64,000 bases of DNA. Source: Brevibacillus reuszeri. GTDB taxonomy: Bacteria; Bacillota; Bacilli; Brevibacillales; Brevibacillaceae. The stretch lies in contig NZ_BEXF01000007.1 of the NCBI RefSeq assembly GCF_002897295.1, positions 186,001-250,000 of the forward strand, given 5' to 3'. The translations under genes and the position numbers were made by a program. Below are positions 8,018 through 16,742 of the stretch, piece after piece (positions within the stretch are counted from its first letter, which is position 1; every line of letters starts with the position of its first letter). The notes under the pieces were generated by a model. That model was not told the DNA's origin. It saw only the letters and a program-made list of their open reading frames with translations, and ran no database searches.

Positions 8018-9103
8018 TCACCCTTCTAATTCGCCTTCCATAAACTTGATCAGGTACTCCTCTGGCTTTTCGAGAAACGCTGGAAAGCTGCACAAGTCGG
8101 CATACTCCTTGTGCTCGATGTCATAGCAGCCGATCTGGCCTTTTTTCTTTGGATTCCACACGAGCTGCAGGTGGGAGTAGTTATCGATGTCGGCTGACAG
8201 GCGCAGGTATTTTTGTCTGCCGACTTTTAGCTCGATGGTATCGGTCAGTGCAAAGAAGTCAATATAATCAATCTCATACTCATTGGGAGCAAGCTCCAGG
8301 CGCAGCTTGTCTCCGGTAAGAAAGCGGATCAGCTCGTCGGTTAGCTTGAACTTTTTCAGCTCAAGCTTTTTGTTTTCCACGTCATGAAATTCTGGCGGCT
8401 CGAGCGATTTTAAATAGTCTGCCAGTGCTGCATTTTTGTTGCTTACGGCAATCGTATACGCTCTCTCCCCATCTTTTTCCGCTAAGGTAACGTCCGCACC
8501 CTGTTCAATCAAATATTTTACCATCCCGATATTCCCCATACGTGCTGCCACTGTTAACGGAGTCGCACAATAAGGATAAACCATATCTGGCTGATTATAA
8601 TTAATGTCCACCCCTTGATCGAGTAAATACGCAATCGTCTTTCGATCATGATCCGACACGGCTTTGCGCAATACGGCGCCTCCATGCTGCTTCAAATCCA
8701 AGCCCAGCTCTTGAATAAGCGGGATGTTATTTTTGTTGCCATAGTAGGCCTCCGTATAAGCGCCTGAGCCAACCTGGTTAAGCATGTCCAGCTTGGCGCC
8801 TTGTGCTGCAACGTAGCGAACGATGTCTTCCTTGCAATAGCGAACCGCATTCAAAAACGCAGGATTGCGATGGACATTCAGATTGACCCCGTGCTCTACC
8901 AGCAGCTTTACCACATCGAGTTTTTCCGATAGAAGCGCAAGATCCAACGGACTGAGCGTAGTATACTTGCTCAAAACGATGCCTTTCTCGATGTCCCAGC
9001 CTGCAGCAATGGCAGCCTGCAGGGCCGGAATATTTCCTTCATATATGTTTAGCGCGATCTCTGGAAGCTCCTCGAACGTCCCAATATCTTTCAGCTTGAT
9101 CAT
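8018..9103 (-). CDS. ankyrin-repeat protein with a C-terminal beta-rich domain
   Basis: The 361-residue soluble protein contains about six ankyrin-like repeats in residues 15-245 (for example SPLDLALLSEKLDVVKLLVEHG and TPLTVAARMGNIGMVKYLIEQ) and then a different domain of about 110 residues ending in LCSFPAFLEKPEEYLIKFM. That ending resembles SUKH/SMI1-type domains, but this is a weak impression. The ATG at 9103 is chosen because GGAGGGG lies 5 bases upstream; a longer frame to 9265 would run into the MFS gene. No signal peptide or membrane segment is seen. The partner protein is unknown. Confidence 0.75.
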   Translation of the reverse strand: MIKLKDIGTFEELPEIALNIYEGNIPALQAAIAAGWDIEKGIVLSKYTTLSPLDLALLSEKLDVVKLLVEHGVNLNVHRNPAFLNAVRYCKEDIVRYVAAQGAKLDMLNQVGSGAYTEAYYGNKNNIPLIQELGLDLKQHGGAVLRKAVSDHDRKTIAYLLDQGVDINYNQPDMVYPYCATPLTVAARMGNIGMVKYLIEQGADVTLAEKDGERAYTIAVSNKNAALADYLKSLEPPEFHDVENKKLELKKFKLTDELIRFLTGDKLRLELAPNEYEIDYIDFFALTDTIELKVGRQKYLRLSADIDNYSHLQLVWNPKKKGQIGCYDIEHKEYADLCSFPAFLEKPEEYLIKFMEGELEG

Positions 9104-9179
9104 CTGTTCCCCTCCACGATCCAAAATCTTACGGAAAATTATAGAAAAATACTCAGAAAAAAACAACAGAACCAAAGAC

Positions 9180-10442
9180 TCATCCTGATGATCGATCCGT
9201 TGCCATCGGCTTCTCCACGTACATTCGAAACAATTGGATATACAGTACGGCACTGACGAGGGCAAACAGTAAAATGAGCGTGAATATTCCCAGAGGTGGC
9301 ACCCAGCTGGACAAAAAGACAGTGATTGGCGCTAAAAATTTACCGATGGTGGGCTGCAAGCTGTCTGCACCCATATACTGTCCTCTTGCATTTTCCGGGG
9401 CATAACGGCTTATGAAGCTCTGTGTCACTGGAGAGCGCGCCATCTCCCCAAAGGTAAAGATGATCGTCACAAAAAACAGAAACCAGATATGGGTGCTAAA
9501 TCCGAGAGCAAAGGTGCCAATCCCAGACAACAACGACGACAGAATGAATACATCGCGTTCCTTCCAATTTTGGAGCCATTTTGTGACGGGGAGAATAAAC
9601 AGGACAAACAAAAGACCATTAAACCCCAGCACCCACCCGTAGATCTCCGTACTGGACAGCATCAGGGAGTCACTACTCCAAGGGAATAGAGCCTGGGCTG
9701 GAACTTCATTGATTACGTAGACAGCCAAATAAAGATCGAGCTGCATGATCGGGACCAGCGCACAGATGCCTGCTAATGTATAGACGAGGAACACCTTATC
9801 CCGAAAAATGATGCCATATCCCCTCCACTGTTCCTTGAACACACGAGTCATGGAAGCAGAGCCCTTCGGTGCCTTGACCGAATCGGGCATCGTTTCGCGG
9901 ACCATAATAAAAATCGCAATAAAATACAGAAGCAGGACCACAGCACAGGTCCATAGCAGCTCTTGGCGGTAATGGAAGAAGAAAATGGCTCCGAGTGCAG
10001 GACCAAGCACAGCACCAATGTTATTGGCGGTCGTAAATGTCGCAAATATTTCGCGGCGGTACTGTGATGGAACGAGGTCAGCTACCATCGCGGAGCTGGC
10101 CGGACGATAAATCGAGCCTCCCAACCCAAGACCAATAAATGCGATATAATCTATCCAATGAGATGGCGACACGGCAAACAAGGCAAACATCGCCGTCTGT
10201 AGCAAAGCTCCCAGCAGCATGACAGGACGTCTACCTATTCGGTCTGCTAAAGCTCCGCCAAGCAAGCTCCCCAAAAGACTGAAGATCGGCGGAACCGTCA
10301 TCAAAATGCCTGCGACATGATTACCTAATGCTGCACCAAAATAGACGGTTATAAACGGAAAATACATCCAAAAAAGCATGTTGAACAATGCTTCCCCGAT
10401 TAACCTGACTTTCAGGTTGTGATCCCATAGCCGTAGCTGCAT
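9180..10442 (-). CDS. MFS transporter, probable efflux permease
   Basis: This 420-residue protein has about 12 membrane segments. The cytoplasmic loop between helices 2 and 3 carries the major-facilitator motif GGALADRIGRRPVML at about residues 61-75, and the equivalent C-terminal region has APENARGQYMG. It resembles drug-efflux members of Bacilli, but the substrate cannot be read from the sequence. GGGGAGG lies 6 bases before the ATG. The ankyrin gene follows 76 bases downstream and may be cotranscribed. Confidence 0.85.
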   Translation of the reverse strand: MQLRLWDHNLKVRLIGEALFNMLFWMYFPFITVYFGAALGNHVAGILMTVPPIFSLLGSLLGGALADRIGRRPVMLLGALLQTAMFALFAVSPSHWIDYIAFIGLGLGGSIYRPASSAMVADLVPSQYRREIFATFTTANNIGAVLGPALGAIFFFHYRQELLWTCAVVLLLYFIAIFIMVRETMPDSVKAPKGSASMTRVFKEQWRGYGIIFRDKVFLVYTLAGICALVPIMQLDLYLAVYVINEVPAQALFPWSSDSLMLSSTEIYGWVLGFNGLLFVLFILPVTKWLQNWKERDVFILSSLLSGIGTFALGFSTHIWFLFFVTIIFTFGEMARSPVTQSFISRYAPENARGQYMGADSLQPTIGKFLAPITVFLSSWVPPLGIFTLILLFALVSAVLYIQLFRMYVEKPMATDRSSG

Positions 10443-10630
10443 CGATACCCTCCCCTAATCGTGTTTACACTTCACAATGTTTTCCCGGCCGGGTATAAGA
10501 AACTTTAAAACAATTTCCTGGAAAAATATAGACTTATAATCGCAGGTGGTTTACACTAATAATATGAAAGCAGAAAATACTGACTTCTATTTTAACTGCT
10601 AGATAAAACGAACGCATGTTCCGAAACGAC

Positions 10631-10657
10631 AAAGACGCTCCCATTGGAAGCGTCTTT
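10631..10657. terminator. terminator downstream of the four-gene operon
   Basis: AAAGACGCT (10631-10639) pairs with AGCGTCTTT (10649-10657) around a short loop. The T tract is strong on the plus strand and weaker on the minus strand, where the upstream operon ends at 10688. Confidence 0.7.
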
Positions 10658-10687
10658 TTTGGTGTTTTGGCCCCTTGTACCTACGCC

Positions 10688-11014
10688 CTACAATGTGTAA
10701 TCCCGTTCCACCTTGCAAATGCGTGTAATGTAATAGCCGTACCACATTTCTCTTCCTTTTTCCTGTGCTACCCGGTGCTCCTCATCACGCTTCCAGTCCC
10801 GGATCGCTTCGAGTGAGGACCAGTACGAAACCGTAATGCCAAAGCCAGATGCATCACGGACACTTTCAACCCCAAGAAAGCCCGGCTGACCAGTTGCCAG
10901 CTCTACCATACGCTCTGCCATTTCCCCATAGCCATGATCGCCTTCTGTTCGCTGTGACGAAAAAATCACGGCATAGTACGGAGGTGCTGGTGTTTTGGCG
11001 AAGTTCTCCATCAT
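10688..11014 (-). CDS. antibiotic-biosynthesis-monooxygenase (ABM) domain protein
   Basis: The 108-residue protein matches the small dimeric alpha-beta barrel ABM family: the PYYAVIFSSQ strand, GFLGVESVRD, then GITVSYWSSLEAIRDWKRDEEH. Family members include quinol monooxygenases, haem-degrading enzymes and many of unknown role. Its ATG overlaps the racemase stop by 4 bases (ATGA) with GAGGTG upstream, so it is translated together with the racemase. The substrate is not predictable. Confidence 0.82.
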   Translation of the reverse strand: MMENFAKTPAPPYYAVIFSSQRTEGDHGYGEMAERMVELATGQPGFLGVESVRDASGFGITVSYWSSLEAIRDWKRDEEHRVAQEKGREMWYGYYITRICKVERDYTL

Positions 11015-11718
11015 GATTGCACCTCATTTTCGAGCGCAGCTTCAACCGCGATCCGTGCATGAATTGCTGTCGTATCAAAAACAGGAACCGGACTGTCCTC
11101 TGCTGAAATCAACAGACCGATCTCTGTACAGCCCAGGATCACAGCCTCTGCCCCCTGCTCCACCAATCGCTCGATGATTTGGACGTACCGCTGCTTAGAT
11201 TCCTCACGAATGACACCGACACAAAGCTCATGATAGATGATCTCATGGACACTGTTGCGCTCCGCCTCATCTGGAAGCAATACCTTCAGGCCATGCACAT
11301 CGCGCAGTCTTCCTGTATAAAAATCTTGCTCCATCGTAAAACGGGTGGCGAGTAGCGCAACACGTTTATGTCCATTTTCCAGGATGGCTGCCGCTGTCGC
11401 ATCGGCAATATGCAAAAAGGGCAGCTTCGTCGCTTCCTCAATCGCATACGTCAGCTTGTGCATCGTGTTGGTGCAAAGAACGATCAGATCAGCTCCTGCT
11501 GCCTCCAGGCTTCTCGCAGCTTTTGCCATCTCTTGTCCCGCTTCGTCCCACCTCGCTTCGCGCTGCAAGCGTTCAATTTCAGCGAAATCAACCGAATACA
11601 GAACACATTTAGCAGAATGAAGTCCGCCCAATCGCGCCTTCACCTCTTCATTAAGCAGGCGATAATAGACCAGAGAAGATTCCCAGCTCATTCCCCCGAT
11701 TAACCCAATCGTTTTCAT
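11011..11718 (-). CDS. aspartate/glutamate racemase-family protein
   Basis: The 235-residue enzyme belongs to the Asp/Glu/hydantoin racemase superfamily. It starts with MKTIGLIGGMSWESS and has the two catalytic cysteines in CTNTM (C82) and GCTEIGLL (C197), as in YgeA-type amino-acid racemases. The ATG at 11718 overlaps the upstream gene by 4 bases (ATGA). It probably interconverts L- and D-amino acids in the cytoplasm; the exact amino acid is not known. Confidence 0.87.
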   Translation of the reverse strand: MKTIGLIGGMSWESSLVYYRLLNEEVKARLGGLHSAKCVLYSVDFAEIERLQREARWDEAGQEMAKAARSLEAAGADLIVLCTNTMHKLTYAIEEATKLPFLHIADATAAAILENGHKRVALLATRFTMEQDFYTGRLRDVHGLKVLLPDEAERNSVHEIIYHELCVGVIREESKQRYVQIIERLVEQGAEAVILGCTEIGLLISAEDSPVPVFDTTAIHARIAVEAALENEVQS

Positions 11719-12857
11719 GGTTTGTCGTTCTCTCCTTTTGTTGCAATAGTTGCTGTTCTCGATTGAGAGTCCCACTGCACACTAGTATCTAGCATCTCTG
11801 CGGCAAAACGAATCGGTATCATCAGTTTTCCGGCGATCATACGAGACCGAACCGGTGTTGGTGGATTTCCTCCATCAACCGTAACTCCTCCGCTTTCCCA
11901 CAAATGAATCTCTCTTCCTTCTTTCGTTACGGTAATTATTTTTTCCTGTTGCATAATGGTCACTTTTGCTCCCAGCTTCGCAAAGATTTCTTCAGCCAAA
12001 ACATAGACACTACCATTTATTATCACCGGCTGACGTGAAAAGGAGAGTATCTGTGAATCCCATTTCACTTGTATGGGAGGTGACTTACGCTGTACCACGA
12101 TCAATGCGTTGCTCAAATTTCTACCTGGTCTAGTTAACAACTTTCCTTTTGCATACAGGCCAGATGATGCTCCACCATCAAGATTCATGGCCGCCTGCAA
12201 TCCCATTGACTGACAAATTACGGCTAATTGGTTTAACGTAACGTTTGGCACGGTGCCCATCACCAATTGATTATCTGCGGTATAACCGATAAAGGAGCGC
12301 TGGGCACTCAGTGTTGTCAGCTTTGGGTCCTGCATCCCTTCGGCCAGAGGGTCTACAACAACTTTTCCATCTTGTACGAGTGTCGGTCCAGCACTTGTGA
12401 TATGTTCAAAGGAGTTTTCACTCATCTTCTTGCTAGTCATGATCACAGGACGCAGGTTTCCGTTAAAGCCGATGGAAGAACCGCTCGTTTTTTCATTCTT
12501 CTTCTCGAAATCAATCACGATCATTCCCCACGGCGGCTTGGGATCTTCCTTGTTATAAGCCATAAAAAAGGTTCCATTAATCACCGCTAACGCATTGTTC
12601 TGCTTCGCCATCTCTTGGAGGCTTTGCGTCTTTCCTATTTCATTAAAAGCAAGGACAGGCCGTACCTCCAAACGGGAGTCATTGAGATTAATTCTGACAA
12701 TTTGTGCGGTTCGTTTTCCCGACGATGTTGTAAATGTTTGACTCATTGTACTTATACTTTTGGTTATTTCCTGTTGCTCTCCCTTTGCACTAACAGCAGG
12801 TAGTGCAGTTAGTGATGCAATCAGAATAATGGAAACCACCCATTTTCTAATTTTCAC
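11715..12857 (-). CDS. secreted phosphodiester glycosidase (NAGPA-like) with a copper-amine-oxidase-N-type domain
   Basis: The 380-residue protein has a signal peptide (KIRKW, hydrophobic run, then PAVSA), an NAGPA domain of about 220 residues with AVINGTFFM and the hallmark NLDGGASSG, and a C-terminal domain of about 110 residues of the copper-amine-oxidase N-terminal type (PVIINGSVYVLAEEI and LMIPIRFAAEML), often a cell-wall-associated module in Bacilli. NAGPA enzymes remove sugars from phosphodiester linkages, for example on wall polymers. The GTG at 12857 is preferred because GGAGG precedes it by 8 bases. Confidence 0.85.
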   Translation of the reverse strand: MKIRKWVVSIILIASLTALPAVSAKGEQQEITKSISTMSQTFTTSSGKRTAQIVRINLNDSRLEVRPVLAFNEIGKTQSLQEMAKQNNALAVINGTFFMAYNKEDPKPPWGMIVIDFEKKNEKTSGSSIGFNGNLRPVIMTSKKMSENSFEHITSAGPTLVQDGKVVVDPLAEGMQDPKLTTLSAQRSFIGYTADNQLVMGTVPNVTLNQLAVICQSMGLQAAMNLDGGASSGLYAKGKLLTRPGRNLSNALIVVQRKSPPIQVKWDSQILSFSRQPVIINGSVYVLAEEIFAKLGAKVTIMQQEKIITVTKEGREIHLWESGGVTVDGGNPPTPVRSRMIAGKLMIPIRFAAEMLDTSVQWDSQSRTATIATKGENDKP

Positions 12858-12913
12858 TATTGTTTCCTCCATCACAGTTGGCTTCAAAACATTTCGAGCT
12901 TTCTCATTAACAA

Positions 12914-13762
12914 TTACACCTGACGAAAACGAGTCCGCAGCACGCTACTAGCCAGACGCGTATCCAGTGAAGTATCCAGAGGCACTCCCCTCTCACGAGC
13001 TTCATCCTCGGCCAGACTACTCTCTTTAATCCGTTCAGCACCCATCCCTAGTGAACCAGCCAGCTTGTGAAAAAAGGAATAGTAGCTCTCTTTTTCCTGC
13101 GGCCCCAGATGAAGCAGCCCCGTAAACTCTCCTTCGACCAGCTCACAGATGGCATGTGCTACGTCTTCCACATGAACAAATGTTTTATACAGATTTCCAG
13201 GACGTAGCATCTCTCGTCCTGCAGCAAGCTCTGAAAGCATAAAAGCCACTCGTTTATCCCAATTTCCAGCCGAATTGCGGCCATAAATCGGACCAAGCCT
13301 TACGATAGCATGGTTGTCATGCCGCGTTTGGACAAGCATCTCGCCCAGTTGCTTGGCATGAGAATATGAAGCCAGCGGGTTGACGTCAGCTAGCGGGACT
13401 ACCTCATCAGCCTCTACAAACGCTCCATTGCCTTGTCCAAAAATACCGTCTGAGGATATGTAAATAAACCTACTTTCTTTCGGCAAATGCTCCAGCAGCG
13501 TATTCATTCCGCTCTTGATTATCGCGGGTTCATCGGTACTGCTCATCAACGCCCAAATGACGACATCAGGGGAAATCTCCTGTAAAAGCTGAACAAAAGA
13601 AGGTCCGTCGGTCACATCCAGTCGGATGAAACCATCTGCTCGTCCCGTAGAATAACAAGTAGCGATAACTTCATGTTCACCATTCTGTCTAAGGCAATCG
13701 TAAATTTGTGTTCCTAAATAGCCACTTCCTCCAAGCAGCAGTATCCGTCGCTTCTTCATCAC
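12914..13762 (-). CDS. NAD-dependent epimerase/dehydratase of the RmlD type
   Basis: This 282-residue extended-SDR protein has the Rossmann motif LLLGGSGYLGTQIY at the start, then YISSDGIFG and the catalytic YSHAK, resembling dTDP-4-dehydrorhamnose reductase. I take the GTG at 13762, 8 bases behind GAGGGAG, with the ATG directly after it as the alternative. It is the first gene of an operon with the glycosidase, racemase and ABM genes, suggesting a cell-surface sugar role, although no nucleotide-sugar pathway is complete here. Confidence 0.8.
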   Translation of the reverse strand: MMKKRRILLLGGSGYLGTQIYDCLRQNGEHEVIATCYSTGRADGFIRLDVTDGPSFVQLLQEISPDVVIWALMSSTDEPAIIKSGMNTLLEHLPKESRFIYISSDGIFGQGNGAFVEADEVVPLADVNPLASYSHAKQLGEMLVQTRHDNHAIVRLGPIYGRNSAGNWDKRVAFMLSELAAGREMLRPGNLYKTFVHVEDVAHAICELVEGEFTGLLHLGPQEKESYYSFFHKLAGSLGMGAERIKESSLAEDEARERGVPLDTSLDTRLASSVLRTRFRQV

Positions 13763-13887
13763 ACGCTTCGCTCCCTCATCCCGAATCCGCCTTACTTTTT
13801 CCTGTATTATCCAGTACAATATTTATTATAACGCCTATCGTCCCCTCTCGCCCGTTCAAAAGTTCAGATAGAAAGCAGGGGTATCTC

Positions 13888-14802
13888 ATGAATCAAACGA
13901 TCGTTCTTGCAGGAGGCTCCGGATTTTTAGGAAAAGCGCTCGCGACATTTTTGCAGCAAAACGGATTCGATGTCGTGATCCTCACCAGAGGAGCGGCACA
14001 TGTCCGCGATCATATTCGCTATGTTCAGTGGGATGGAGCAACTCTCGGTGAGTGGACCAAAGAAATAGAGGGTAGCCGTGCTGTCGTCAACTTCACAGGA
14101 AAAAGCGTCAATTGTCTCTATACGAAGAAAAACAGAGAAGAAATCATTCGCTCACGGCTTGATTCTGTTCAGGTGCTCACAGATGCGATACTCGGCTGCA
14201 CAACGCCCCCACCTGTATTCATCCAGGCAGGCTCTCTCGCTATTTTCGGGGACACCAGAGAAATTTGTACCGAGGAAGCCCCACACGGCACTGGTTTTTC
14301 CGTTGAGGTTTGCAAGCTATGGGAGCAGGCTTTTTTTGCACGTGAGCTGCCCCAGACGCGAAAGGTTTTGCTGCGGATTGGCTTTGCCTTGGGGAAAAAC
14401 GGCGGAGCTCTCGAACCACTTGTTAATCTCGCCCGTTATCGTTTAGGCGGTACAGTAGGCTCAGGAAATCAATACATTAGCTGGCTGCACATCGATGATC
14501 TAAATCAGATGTTCCTCGCCGCGATCGAGGACGAGCAGCTAAATGGCATTTTCAATGCGACAGGTCCGACACCAGTTACAAACAAGGAATTCATGTCTAC
14601 CCTACGCAGCGTAATGAACAAAGGCTGGGCGCCCCCCACTCCAACCCCTTTTGTCTGGATCGGCGCCTATCTCATCATGGGAACAGACCCGAGCCTTGCC
14701 TTGAGCGGAAGAAATTGTCTCCCCAAAAAGCTTTTGGACCATGGTTTTTCCTTTGCCCACTCCGATTTGAAGACTGCACTGCATGACTTGCTTCAAGACT
14801 AA
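13888..14802 (+). CDS. TIGR01777-family NAD-dependent epimerase
   Basis: The 304-residue SDR protein begins with VLAGGSGFLGKALATFL and contains the family hallmarks VNFTGKSVN, SRLDSV and ISWLHIDDL, then GIFNATGPTPVTNKEF. Members are widespread (YfcH-like) and not biochemically defined. The ATG at 13888 has AGGGG upstream; the longer frame overlaps the divergent gene. It is transcribed alone and ends before a strong hairpin terminator. Confidence 0.87.
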   Translation: MNQTIVLAGGSGFLGKALATFLQQNGFDVVILTRGAAHVRDHIRYVQWDGATLGEWTKEIEGSRAVVNFTGKSVNCLYTKKNREEIIRSRLDSVQVLTDAILGCTTPPPVFIQAGSLAIFGDTREICTEEAPHGTGFSVEVCKLWEQAFFARELPQTRKVLLRIGFALGKNGGALEPLVNLARYRLGGTVGSGNQYISWLHIDDLNQMFLAAIEDEQLNGIFNATGPTPVTNKEFMSTLRSVMNKGWAPPTPTPFVWIGAYLIMGTDPSLALSGRNCLPKKLLDHGFSFAHSDLKTALHDLLQD

Positions 14803-14872
14803 AGGAAAAAAGAGCCGGGCTAAAATTGAGTACGGTGTTCGGTGGGGTTGCGAGACAGCCTATATAACAATA

Positions 14873-14903
14873 AAGAAACCAGTCCCTGAAAGACTGGTTT
14901 CTT
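14873..14903. terminator. bidirectional terminator between convergent genes
   Basis: AAGAAACCAGTC (14873-14884) pairs perfectly with GACTGGTTTCTT (14892-14903) around a 7-base loop, between the plus-strand epimerase and the minus-strand NCS2 permease. Confidence 0.8.
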
Positions 14904-14948
14904 AACGTAATACCTTTCTAAAAAGCTGCCTATTCCTTTTTCAGTCGT

Positions 14949-16508
14949 TTATGCTTTTAGTTTTGCCTCTGCCTCTTGCAGCTGGGCTTGCGGTGTATTG
15001 CGATCCATCATGTGCTTGCCTACAAAAATGGCTGTGATCATGAGGTAGGAATACACAAATTGCATGGACGATTCAAGAGCGAAGCCTACCGTTGGCGAGT
15101 GAATAATGCCAAAGAGTGAGAGAATCGCTCCACTACCAGCGGCGATTGCAGCACGCAATGGTTTATCGGTAATGGCAAAGATCGCGATGCATCCCCAAAC
15201 CATACTGCTGATCGGCGCGCCGTTGCCCAGATGAACCAGTCCGTTGTAGTACACTCCTTTATTGGCCATGACGGCTGCCCCTACCTTTGCCCCGGTCGTT
15301 CCCGCTGCGGAAAGCACGTTGTTGGTCAAAGTCAGCGCCCAGTTTGCAATCCATGGAAACATACATATGAAGATGACTGGTACTTCCAGCTTCGGTGTTT
15401 CGCGCACGACCTGGTTGGCGGTGACAATCCCAATGTAGACCAATATGGGCACAATTGCAGCGACAGGGATGACAGCCAGTAAAAAGGCTCCGATTCCGAA
15501 CAGAGAAATGATGAACATCGACAAGCCCGTAGCTACTGTGTAGCCAATACCAGCTCCGAGAGACTTCCAGCCGGCATGTCCAACGTAGACTGTCACTGGG
15601 TACGGATTTCCGCAGAAGCAGCCGATAATGGAAGAAATTCCGTTAGCCAGCATCACTTTTCGCGTGTTGTACTCATCACCTGCTGCATGTGCGCTTTCGA
15701 TATTTTCCAGATCAAAAATATAGTTGGCAAGGCCAAGTGGCACAGCAGAAGCCAGGTATGGAAGCGCGTGCGGTAACCCTTGGATGAGACTATCGATATG
15801 GACAGTAGGTGGATTGAAGCCAAAGGATTTCATAGATGCAGCGATTGCTGCCGGATCTTGCAGGCCGAATATCCAAGCCAGTGCCGTTCCTGTTGCGAGC
15901 AGCAGAAAGCCTGTCGGGATTTTGGCGAATAGCGGTTTTTTACCAAACCAGTTCAGGAAAATGATAATAAGGACAGCAAAAGCAACGACAGGGGTTTCAA
16001 AGGATTGCAGCATCGGATTCATCGCCAATAAGAGCAGGCCAAGACCAGACAAGCAGGATAAGAGAACGGTTCGCGGGATCATTCTTCTAATCGTATCGCC
16101 TAAAAACGAACCGACCACGAGAATCATCGCTTCAAAAAAGCACCAGACAAGGGCAATCTGAAAGGCGAATTCAGCATTTTTCGTAGAGAGATAAACGGGG
16201 AGAATAACGAGAAAGGTAACGGTAAAGATAGACGGTGCACTAGGTCCGGATGGGAGTGCGGTTACATCCCTTCTTCCGGTTGCTTTAGCAAGAGAGTAAC
16301 CGAATATAAAATAGCAGGCACTTGCTAAAAAGATGGCAAGGCCAAAAGAAGGAACAACTCGTCCATATACAATCTCTTCTGGAAAGCCTACGACAAAAAG
16401 CAAAAGGGCAATCATCGTCAACAAATTGGTTAAATTATTTGCCAGCAAGCCAAAATAGGCAGCCCAGTCCCCTTTTTTCCATAGTAACCCTTTCATTGCT
16501 TGATCCAT
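14949..16508 (-). CDS. NCS2-type nucleobase or ureide permease
   Basis: The 519-residue protein has about 12-14 membrane segments and resembles the xanthine/uracil permease superfamily: the GDWAAYFGLLANNLTNLL start, GRRDVTALPSGPSAPS in the conserved half-helix region, and GNPYPVTVYVGHAGWK. It probably imports a purine or ureide by cation symport. A GGGGTGAG site precedes the ATG. It lies at the far end of the AllFGH and carbamate kinase genes but is separated from them by a hairpin and has its own cre box, so it can be expressed separately under carbon control. Confidence 0.8.
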   Translation of the reverse strand: MDQAMKGLLWKKGDWAAYFGLLANNLTNLLTMIALLLFVVGFPEEIVYGRVVPSFGLAIFLASACYFIFGYSLAKATGRRDVTALPSGPSAPSIFTVTFLVILPVYLSTKNAEFAFQIALVWCFFEAMILVVGSFLGDTIRRMIPRTVLLSCLSGLGLLLLAMNPMLQSFETPVVAFAVLIIIFLNWFGKKPLFAKIPTGFLLLATGTALAWIFGLQDPAAIAASMKSFGFNPPTVHIDSLIQGLPHALPYLASAVPLGLANYIFDLENIESAHAAGDEYNTRKVMLANGISSIIGCFCGNPYPVTVYVGHAGWKSLGAGIGYTVATGLSMFIISLFGIGAFLLAVIPVAAIVPILVYIGIVTANQVVRETPKLEVPVIFICMFPWIANWALTLTNNVLSAAGTTGAKVGAAVMANKGVYYNGLVHLGNGAPISSMVWGCIAIFAITDKPLRAAIAAGSGAILSLFGIIHSPTVGFALESSMQFVYSYLMITAIFVGKHMMDRNTPQAQLQEAEAKLKA

Positions 16509-16564
16509 GTCAACTCACCCCTACAGATTGGTTTCTGAATCATGACTAAAGAATGCGGGATACA

Positions 16565-16580
16565 TTGATAACGCTTTCAT
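16565..16580. promoter_or_regulatory. CcpA catabolite-response element (cre)
   Basis: The minus strand reads ATGAAAGCGTTATCAA, a perfect match to the cre consensus WTGNNARCGNWWWCAW in either orientation. It lies 57-72 bases upstream of the NCS2 permease start, a position fitting repression by glucose. Confidence 0.75.
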
Positions 16581-16629
16581 TTCTTTGAAACAACTGCCAA
16601 TCTAAGATGTCTGGGATGTATATGTAATC

Positions 16630-16684
16630 GTGCTAGGAGCAGCGGCAAACACCATGAATGCGTTGCTGCCGCTGCTTCTAGCAC
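16630..16684. promoter_or_regulatory. 18-bp stem hairpin between carbamate kinase and NCS2 permease genes
   Basis: GTGCTAGGAGCAGCGGCA (16630-16647) pairs with 16667-16684 over 18 positions with a single G-U pair and a 19-base loop. No T tract follows, so it is not a standard terminator. It may block RNA decay, be a processing site, or bind a regulator. Confidence 0.6.
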
Positions 16685-16742
16685 TGGAATGTTGCACGCC
16701 TCAAAAAAGGATACTCACCATCCAGGTCGAGGCTAAACACGC

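Noticed and set aside
7621-8029. Open frames of 61-134 codons on both strands in the spacer
   Set aside because: They mirror each other because the region is a foldback, have no ribosome sites and resemble no protein.
14821-14948. Possible riboswitch upstream or downstream of the NCS2 permease gene
   Set aside because: This stretch lies at the 3' end of the gene and contains only a simple terminator; the true upstream spacer shows a cre box and a plain hairpin, not a purine-riboswitch pattern.
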